This document shows positions 59,048 through 64,000 of a DNA stretch of 64,000 nt, one piece after another. The translations under genes and the position numbers were made by a program. The stretch is from CAYOSF01 sp964406605. GTDB lineage: Bacteria > Chloroflexota > Dehalococcoidia > DSTF01 > RBG-16-68-14. Below the pieces are notes generated by a model. The model searched no databases and had not been told where the DNA came from. It saw only the letters and a program-made list of their open reading frames with translations. Positions within the stretch are counted from its first letter, which is position 1. Each line of letters opens with the position of its first letter. The DNA lies in assembly GCA_964406605.1 (NCBI GenBank), contig CAYOSF010000011.1, forward strand, positions 97,550 through 161,549, in the 5' to 3' direction.

Positions 59048-59389
59048 GTGCCTGACGAGGACGTTGGGGAGCCGTTCACCAGGGTCACCGTTGCCCAGGT
59101 GAAGCACATGATCGAGAGCGGCAACGTTCAACTCGTCGACGTGACGGAACCCCGAGAGTACGAACAGAGACACCTTCCGGGAGCGATCAACATCTCGGTC
59201 CACTACGTCTACCCACGCCGCGACGAGCTTAGCCCTGACCGGGACATCGTGTTCGTTTGCCCAGTCGGAGTGCGCAGCGCCCTCGCCTGTGAGATGGCGG
59301 CCGCCGCCGGCTTCACGCGTCTCTACAACATGGAGGGCGGCATCGAGGCCTGGATCAAAGCAGGCTACCCTATCGAGACCGGCGGCTGA
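59048..59389 (+). CDS. Rhodanese-domain sulfurtransferase
   Basis: 113 residues from GTG 59048 with GGGAG upstream. VQLVDVTEPREYEQRHLPGA starts the domain, and the active-site loop is FVCPVGVRSALAC (nucleophile Cys near residue 77). NMEGGIEAWIKAGYPIE closes it. It moves sulfane sulfur to acceptors. A 74-base piece around the active site recurs at 63608-63681 with four synonymous differences. It is a single gene, 200 bases after the oxidoreductase. Confidence 0.9.
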   Translation: MPDEDVGEPFTRVTVAQVKHMIESGNVQLVDVTEPREYEQRHLPGAINISVHYVYPRRDELSPDRDIVFVCPVGVRSALACEMAAAAGFTRLYNMEGGIEAWIKAGYPIETGG

Positions 59390-59526
59390 CGGCCGCCAGC
59401 AACACCGCCGCGCCCTTCTTCTCTCCGTGTCTCCTTCCGCCGCCGTCGAGGATGCTTTCGCCATCGGCGGTCGCGTGCTGCGCATGGTCCGGTCCTCAAG
59501 CGCGTGAAACCGGAACGCAACATGAG

Positions 59527-60900
59527 TCAGACGGCGGCAATCGCGGGCAGGCGGACGGTGAACTTGCTGCCCTTCCCCACCTCGCTCTCAACCTCCAAGG
59601 TTCCGCCGTGTTCGCGAACGATCCATTCGCTGATGGCCAGGCCGATGCCCAGCCCACCCGCGTGCCTCCCGCCTGTTCTCCTACCCTGAAAGTAGCGATC
59701 GAAGATGCGCGCAAGTTCATCAGGCGGGATCCCAGGCCCCGTGTCGACGACCTCTATCCGGGCAGTCTCCCCGTCCCGGTACACCGAGAGCGTGACCCGG
59801 CCGCCGGCATGCGTGTATTTCATGCCGTTGTCCACGAGGTTCAGGACGACTTGTTTCAGAAGGTCCCTGTCGCCTTCCACTGAGATCTGCTCGTGGTGGC
59901 CGGTGCGCAGAACGACGCCGGGCCGCAGACTCTTCGCCTGGGCTTCAACCTCCCAGCAGAGGGCATCGAGCTCAACGGCGCGCCTTTCGATCGCTCGGCC
60001 GACATCGGCGTTGGCGAGATAGACGAGGTTGGCCACGAGCCGGGTGAGCCGTTCCAGCTCTGCGGACAGCCGCTCCAACTGAGCCCGTGTCTCCGAGTCA
60101 AGGCGATCGTCCATGAGCAGCACCTCGACGGTGCCGCGCAGCGCCGTGAGCGGCGTGCGCAACTCGTGGGAGACGTCCATGACGAACTCCCGCTGCTGCT
60201 CGAAGGCCCGGCTTAGCCGCTCGAGCATCGCATTGAACGTGTGGGCGAGCCGTCTGATCTCCGCCGGCCTGTGCTCTTCCTCCAGCCTTCTCCCGAGGTC
60301 CGTTGCCTCGATCTCCCGCGCTAGACCGACGACGTCGTCGACCGGCTGCAGAGCAATACGGCCCAGCCAGTAGCCCGTCACCGCGGCCAGGGCCAGGGCG
60401 CCCAAGCCCTCGGCGATCAACGCCAGCTCCAGGGCATCGACCACCCGCTTGAGGTGACTCGCCGTTTCTCCTACCTGGACGAGTCCGATCTCTCCCGCCA
60501 CTTCCACGCGTTCTGTCCGGATCCGGGTAAGCTCTCCGCGGACCGGCTCCTCCTGATGGAGGACAGCGCCGCCCATGACCCTCGCAAGATCCTCGGCCGT
60601 CAGCGCAAACCCGTCGGGATCGAAACCGGGCGTGGTGGCCAGTGCGTCTCCCTGGGCATCCCTGACGACCGCTTCGAACGTGACCGGCGCCAGGATCTCT
60701 CGGATCGCAGTGCGGTCGAGTGAGCCTACCGTCGCGAGTTGCGTCTCGATCTGGCGGCTGTCGGCGGACAGACGGCCATCGAGGTCGTCGCTGACAACGC
60801 GCTCAAGCGCGAACCGCAGCGTGAGCAGAATGACGGCAACGGTAAACAGGATGGCCACCACGATGGAGGCCGTGAGCCGCCAACGGATGCTCAAGGACAT
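59527..60900 (-). CDS. HAMP-domain sensor histidine kinase
   Basis: 457 residues. The first membrane helix is at about 12-30, an extracytoplasmic sensor domain at about 35-155, and the second helix near 160-180. These are followed by HAMP, then the H-box VSHELRTPLTALRG (phospho-His near residue 240), N-box QVVLNLVDNGMKYT, D/G boxes VVDTGPGIPP and GGLGIGLAIS. It starts 1 base after the regulator stop, so the pair are one operon. The signal is unknown. Confidence 0.92.
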   Translation of the reverse strand: MSLSIRWRLTASIVVAILFTVAVILLTLRFALERVVSDDLDGRLSADSRQIETQLATVGSLDRTAIREILAPVTFEAVVRDAQGDALATTPGFDPDGFALTAEDLARVMGGAVLHQEEPVRGELTRIRTERVEVAGEIGLVQVGETASHLKRVVDALELALIAEGLGALALAAVTGYWLGRIALQPVDDVVGLAREIEATDLGRRLEEEHRPAEIRRLAHTFNAMLERLSRAFEQQREFVMDVSHELRTPLTALRGTVEVLLMDDRLDSETRAQLERLSAELERLTRLVANLVYLANADVGRAIERRAVELDALCWEVEAQAKSLRPGVVLRTGHHEQISVEGDRDLLKQVVLNLVDNGMKYTHAGGRVTLSVYRDGETARIEVVDTGPGIPPDELARIFDRYFQGRRTGGRHAGGLGIGLAISEWIVREHGGTLEVESEVGKGSKFTVRLPAIAAV

Positions 60901-60901
60901 C

Positions 60902-61585
60902 TCAGCCTTTCAAGATGTATCCGACGCTCCGGACGGCATGGATCAAGTCCGGCTCACCGGCGGCGTTCAGCTTCTTGCGCAGATAGCGCACGTATACTCG
61001 CACCGGGTCGGACTCGATGTCGAAACCGTATCCCCAGACGTGCTCCAGGATCTCCCGCTTCGTAACTACCTTCCCCGCGTTCCGCGCCAGGAACAGAAGT
61101 AGGTCGAACTCCCGCGCCGTCAGCTCGATCTGGCGGCGGCCGCGCCGCACCTCTCTCGCCGCCGGCCGGATTACCAGGTCGGCGAGGGCGATCGTCTCTT
61201 CGGGAGGAGTCCGCCGCCTGAGAGCCGCGCGGACGCGCGCCAGCAGCTCCTCAAACGCGAAGGGCTTCGTGACGTAGTCGTCCGCCCCAGCATCCAGCCC
61301 CGCAACCTTGTCCGAGACGGAGTCCCGCGCCGTCAGCATGATCACCGGCACACCGAGGGCCGCTCGTAGCCGGCGGCACACCTCGATGCCGTCCATATCG
61401 GGAAGCATCAGATCGAGAACGACCGCATCGGGCACATGAGCGTGCGCGCGCTCCAGGCCGTCTCCGCCGTCCTCGGCCACGTCCACGTCGTAGCCCCTAA
61501 GAAGGAGACCCCTCCTGATGAAGTCCGCGATGTCGGGCTCATCCTCAATGACGAGCAGGCGGGCCCGTTGCTCCTTCGCTTCCAT
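60902..61585 (-). CDS. OmpR/PhoB-family response regulator
   Basis: 227 residues. The receiver domain has RLLVIEDEPDIADFI and the phospho-acceptor Asp in VVLDLMLPDMDG, Thr/Lys at LTARD and DDYVTKPF. The C-terminal winged helix has LTAREFDLLLFLARNAGKVV and DPVRVYVRYLRKKL. It is transcribed with the kinase and divergent from a small gene, with direct repeats of operator type between them at 61644-61661. Confidence 0.93.
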   Translation of the reverse strand: MEAKEQRARLLVIEDEPDIADFIRRGLLLRGYDVDVAEDGGDGLERAHAHVPDAVVLDLMLPDMDGIEVCRRLRAALGVPVIMLTARDSVSDKVAGLDAGADDYVTKPFAFEELLARVRAALRRRTPPEETIALADLVIRPAAREVRRGRRQIELTAREFDLLLFLARNAGKVVTKREILEHVWGYGFDIESDPVRVYVRYLRKKLNAAGEPDLIHAVRSVGYILKG

Positions 61586-61643
61586 CTTCCTCTCGTGACA
61601 ATTGTATGCCCCACACGGCGCTCGGCCACACCGGTGAAGCGGT

Positions 61644-61661
61644 TTCTCACTGAATTCTCAC
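61644..61661. promoter_or_regulatory. Direct-repeat operator for the OmpR-type regulator
   Basis: TTCTCAC at 61644-61650 and 61655-61661 repeat with an 11-base period, the typical one-turn spacing for head-to-tail OmpR/PhoB dimers. It lies 59 bases upstream of the regulator start and 91 bases from the divergent small gene. Confidence 0.65.
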
Positions 61662-61751
61662 CGTTCTTTAGCCACAGACCAGCCAAGCGTGAACGGGAGC
61701 CGCCTATCGTGGAGGCTGGAGATGGTGAGACCTTCAGAAAGGAAGCCTGAG

Positions 61752-61976
61752 ATGATCCCGTTTGAGGAGCTGACTTGGATGAAGCAGAAGGAAGTTCAAG
61801 ACGAGGTGCGCGCCACCAGGCCGCACGCTGGCCGCCGCCCGACGCCGGGTAATCGGCACACCGGCGCCTTGGTCAGTGATCTGCTCCTGCTTGAGCGCGC
61901 GGCAAACGCGTCTATCTGGAGGCTCGTGCACAGCCATCACGCGGCCGGGCACGACGCGGGCAACCAGGCGGCCTAG
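61752..61976 (+). CDS. Small hydrophilic protein of unknown function
   Basis: 74 residues from ATG 61752 (AAGGAAG upstream), sequence FEELTWMKQKEVQDEVRATR then PHAGRRPTPGNRHTGALVSD. There are no membrane segments or cysteines. It is divergent from the two-component genes and next to their operator, so it could be a target; it is followed by the cupredoxin-like gene. Confidence 0.55.
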   Translation: MIPFEELTWMKQKEVQDEVRATRPHAGRRPTPGNRHTGALVSDLLLLERAANASIWRLVHSHHAAGHDAGNQAA

Positions 61977-62020
61977 GATGGGCTGCGCTCCCTGCGACCC
62001 AGAGAGGAGGGACTGAAGGG

Positions 62021-62530
62021 ATGAATACGAAGCATCGGATCGCGCTTGCCGCCCTTGCCGCGGGGGTGGTGATCGCGGGCCTCGCGCTCGCCGCGTGCGG
62101 CGGAGGCGGAGAGAAGGAGAAGGCCACTCCAACCGCGCTGGAAACGCCGGCGGCGCAGGAAACGAACACCCCGGCCACCAGCGAGGCTACCACGACACCG
62201 GAAGGCACTCTGACGCCCGGGGCAACCGAGCAAGGCACCGCGCGGCCGGAGGTCCAGGTGGTGGCCAAGGACATGGCGTTCAGCACGAGAAGCATCGACG
62301 TGGCCGCAAACGAGCCCTTCTCGGTTATCTTTGACAACCAGGACGATGGTATCGAGCACAACTTCGCCGTCTACCGGGACGAAGGCGCAACCGACCTGGT
62401 CGCGAAGACCGAGATAACGGCCGGCCCGGTCGTGCAGGAGCTCTCCGTTTCTGCGCTTCCCGCGGGCACATACTACTTCCGCGACGACGCGCATGCGGCC
62501 GAGATGCACGGCGAGCTGGTGGTTTCCTAG
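62021..62530 (+). CDS. Cupredoxin-like lipoprotein lacking the copper cysteine
   Basis: 169 residues. Lipoprotein signal IAGLALAACGGGGE (Cys near residue 26), Thr/Pro linker, then a plastocyanin-like beta-sandwich (VQVVAKDMAFSTRSIDVAAN then EPFSVIFDNQDDGIEHNFAVY). His in IEHNF and the C-terminal loop YYFRDDAHAAEMHGELVV keep His and Met, but the Cys normally before the loop (YxFxCDxHPxMxG) is Asp. A blue-copper site is therefore not expected. It is outside the cell, and in one run with the two genes downstream. Confidence 0.83.
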   Translation: MNTKHRIALAALAAGVVIAGLALAACGGGGEKEKATPTALETPAAQETNTPATSEATTTPEGTLTPGATEQGTARPEVQVVAKDMAFSTRSIDVAANEPFSVIFDNQDDGIEHNFAVYRDEGATDLVAKTEITAGPVVQELSVSALPAGTYYFRDDAHAAEMHGELVVS

Positions 62531-62540
62531 GGAGGCCGCC

Positions 62541-62798
62541 ATGGACTGTGCCCAGCGCCCGTCCCTAGAGCCCATCTCCGTCCGGAGCCGTGATGATCTG
62601 GGAATTTGCACCCACCACTGGATCATCGAGACGCCCGACGGCGAGACCAGCAAAGGCCGCTGCCGGCGGTGCAATACGGTCCGTGACTTCCCAAACGCGG
62701 CAGAGGACGCGCTCCTCGAGCGCGACCAACGGCCTGTGGGAAGATGGCGTAGCCATCGTCATCGCCGCCCCGATGACGTACCCGATCAGGCAGCATGA
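62541..62798 (+). CDS. Small zinc-ribbon-like protein
   Basis: 85 residues from ATG 62541 (GGAGG 6 bases upstream). The core GICTHHWIIETPDGETSKGR then CRRCNTVRDFPN has one Cys and two His before a Cys-x2-Cys pair, a likely zinc site. Small proteins with HHWIIE.P.G..S.G.C..CG occur in this kind of genome; their function is unknown. The stop overlaps the next start (ATGA at 62795-62798). Confidence 0.75.
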   Translation: MDCAQRPSLEPISVRSRDDLGICTHHWIIETPDGETSKGRCRRCNTVRDFPNAAEDALLERDQRPVGRWRSHRHRRPDDVPDQAA

Positions 62799-63544
62799 GG
62801 AGTGTTCGAGTGACGTCCCAGTGCGAAGAGGTTCGGGCCCATTCGGCGTCTGGAGGAGGCAGCCGGACGCCTCTGGCCCGGGCCCGCGCGGGAACCATGC
62901 GCAGTCTCCCATGGGGTCCGGCAGTCCTCCTCGTTGCGGCGGTCGGTGTCATCGGTCTTGCCGCCTATCTCGTCGTGCAGTCCGGTCGGCTGGGCCGCGA
63001 CCGCTTCGCGGCTGCCGTGCGGGCCGAGGCTGACGCGGATCCGGCCCTGCCCGGTCAGTTCATTGACCTGCAGGGCATCTACGGGAGTCCCTACCCCGGT
63101 GATGCCCCCCACGTGAGAGCAGCGGTCGACTACGCCGCCGCGGGCAACAGCAACCCACCCGTCGGTGGCCCGCTCTGGGGCTCCACGGTTTGCCCGAACG
63201 ACCCCACGGCGGCACCCCTCTACTGCGGGCCGGCGCCCTGGGGGATCTACCGTGAGCCGTGGCGGGCCGAAGTGCTGGTCCACAACATGGAGCGCGGAGG
63301 CGTCGTCATCTGGTACCGGACTGCGGACCTGGCGGCACGGGACGACCTTGAGGCCATCGTTCGCGATCAGCTCGAAAGCGGCAAGTACATCGTGCTGGCT
63401 CCCTACCCGGATATGGAGAATGAGAGCATCGCCCTCACCGCGTGGTCCCGGATCGACAAGTTTCCGGCAGGAGATCTGAACAAGGACAGGGTCGTGCGCT
63501 TCATCCAGGCGCACGAGCGCAGGTTCAACCCCGAGAACTACTAG
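62795..63544 (+). CDS. DUF3105-family membrane-anchored protein
   Basis: 249 residues. One membrane helix (residues about 40-62, WGPAVLLVAAVGVIGLAAYLV), then the DUF3105 domain with GNSNPPVGGPLWG.. and VLVHNMERGGVVIWYRT, and AWSRIDKFPAGDLNKDRVV. The His in HNMEHGG-type motifs and the conserved CP/YC pair suggest metal or thiol chemistry, unproven. It is coupled by ATGA to the zinc-ribbon gene. Confidence 0.87.
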   Translation: MRSVRVTSQCEEVRAHSASGGGSRTPLARARAGTMRSLPWGPAVLLVAAVGVIGLAAYLVVQSGRLGRDRFAAAVRAEADADPALPGQFIDLQGIYGSPYPGDAPHVRAAVDYAAAGNSNPPVGGPLWGSTVCPNDPTAAPLYCGPAPWGIYREPWRAEVLVHNMERGGVVIWYRTADLAARDDLEAIVRDQLESGKYIVLAPYPDMENESIALTAWSRIDKFPAGDLNKDRVVRFIQAHERRFNPENY

Positions 63545-64000
63545 GCGCGAAGGGCAGCCCGCCCACGGCAGGACACCACGCACGATCATCCGGGAATCGC
63601 TACCGGGCTGACCGCGACATCGTGTTCGTTTGCCCGGTCGGAGTGCGCAGCGCCCTCGCCTGCGAAATGGCGGCCGCCGCCGTGTGCGCCTCAGGAGCAT
63701 GCCTGCCCGCACCCGTGCCCGCCACCGCCGACCTCGTAGGGGCGTACAACTGTACGCCCGCGGGCCCTTGTCCCAACCTTCACAGCCTGTCCGCCTCTGC
63801 CCTCCTGTCATCCTGAGCGAAGCGAAGGATCTGGCGGACCAGTCCGTCCCTCCGGCCTGGCAAGCGCGCATCGCGACCCGCCCCCACAACCCCATAGGCC
63901 CAGGCCGTTCCACCGCCATGCTGAGCCCGTCGAAGCATCCGCGGTGCCCGCCCCGATGCCCCAGCATTCATGCTGGGGTCGTGCTTCCCACCCCCTCCCC
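63545..64000 (+). other. Gene-free end with a rhodanese fragment and a hairpin
   Basis: 63608-63681 copies 74 bases of the rhodanese gene (59235-59308) around its active site. Downstream is a stretch like CCTGAGCGAAGCGAAGGATC, a kind of dispersed non-coding sequence. CCCCAGCA/TGCTGGGG at 63959-63978 makes an 8-bp stem with loop TTCA. No intact gene is seen. Confidence 0.55.
63608..63681 (+). pseudogene. Fragment of a rhodanese gene
   Basis: The frame DRDIVFVCPVGVRSALACEM is identical in protein to residues about 64-87 of the gene at 59048, with four base changes, all in third positions. Neither the start nor the C-terminus of the domain is present, so it is only a remnant inserted after the DUF3105 gene. 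Confidence 0.85.

Noticed and set aside
62786..63967. 393-residue minus-strand ORF at the window end
   Set aside because: Shadow of the DUF3105 gene and non-coding tail; low-complexity composition.
1..64000. CRISPR array
   Set aside because: No set of regularly spaced 25-40 base repeats was seen; repeats present are tRNA or GC-palindromic pieces.

Overview
The window is 64 kb of GC-rich bacterial chromosome. Three things suggest a Chloroflexota (Dehalococcoidia-like) genome: secreted lipoproteins with a Cys-Gly-Gly lipobox and Pro/Thr linkers, PgsBCW with YVTN propellers and a dockerin-like tail, and small families such as DUF3105, DUF2804 and DUF1003. No outer-membrane machinery is visible. 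No rRNA gene or single-copy marker is present, so this placement is inferred from gene content only.

Layout. 1-7.5 kb: the 3' end of galT, then a poly-gamma-glutamate-type cassette (pgsB, pgsC, pgsW and two YVTN beta-propeller genes). The cassette is closed by a second, truncated copy of the galT 3' end and an intact tRNA-Lys. 7.6-14.1 kb: an island behind tRNA-Lys with degenerate tRNA-Lys fragments, an AbiE-type toxin-antitoxin pair, a decayed tyrosine recombinase and a GtrA/GT39 pair. 14.4-19.6 kb: membrane proteins and a TetR-controlled operon with a 6-oxocamphor-hydrolase-like crotonase and a beta-hydroxyacid dehydrogenase. 20.0-24.2 kb: a tightly overlapping three-gene operon, SIR2-like protein, unrecognised middle protein and zinc-hook SbcC/SMC-like ATPase; this is the best candidate for a little-described defence system. 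24.6-36.6 kb: surface and secreted proteins (PD40/TolB propellers, a gluzincin-like protein, a zinc-ribbon membrane protein), a DUF2332 protein and an APH-fold kinase. 36.9-44.8 kb: CoA transferase, P1B metal ATPase plus ArsR, GH2 glycosidase and DUF2804. 45-50 kb: SQR-like flavoprotein, DsrE, methyltransferase and a selD that needs UGA to be read as selenocysteine, divergent from a LysR gene. 50-56 kb: AMIN-like lipoprotein, sulfatase-superfamily enzyme, MntA/HepT pair between direct repeats, HtrA-like protease and dCTP deaminase. 56.8-63.5 kb: TIM-barrel-like protein plus Gfo/Idh/MocA oxidoreductase, rhodanese, two-component system, cupredoxin-like lipoprotein and DUF3105.

A theme through the window is debris: short diverged fragments of galT, tRNA-Lys, rhodanese, MntA/HepT, a TPP enzyme, a PPOX-family protein, a methyltransferase, a tyrosine recombinase and IS3-type transposases lie between intact genes. 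Differences between fragment and intact copies are mostly synonymous where they can be compared (galT, rhodanese). The fragments therefore probably came from diverged homologues by recombination or transfer rather than from very recent duplication, although metagenome assembly artefacts cannot be excluded. Sec use by SelD implies a selenium pathway, but selA, selB and selC are not in this window.
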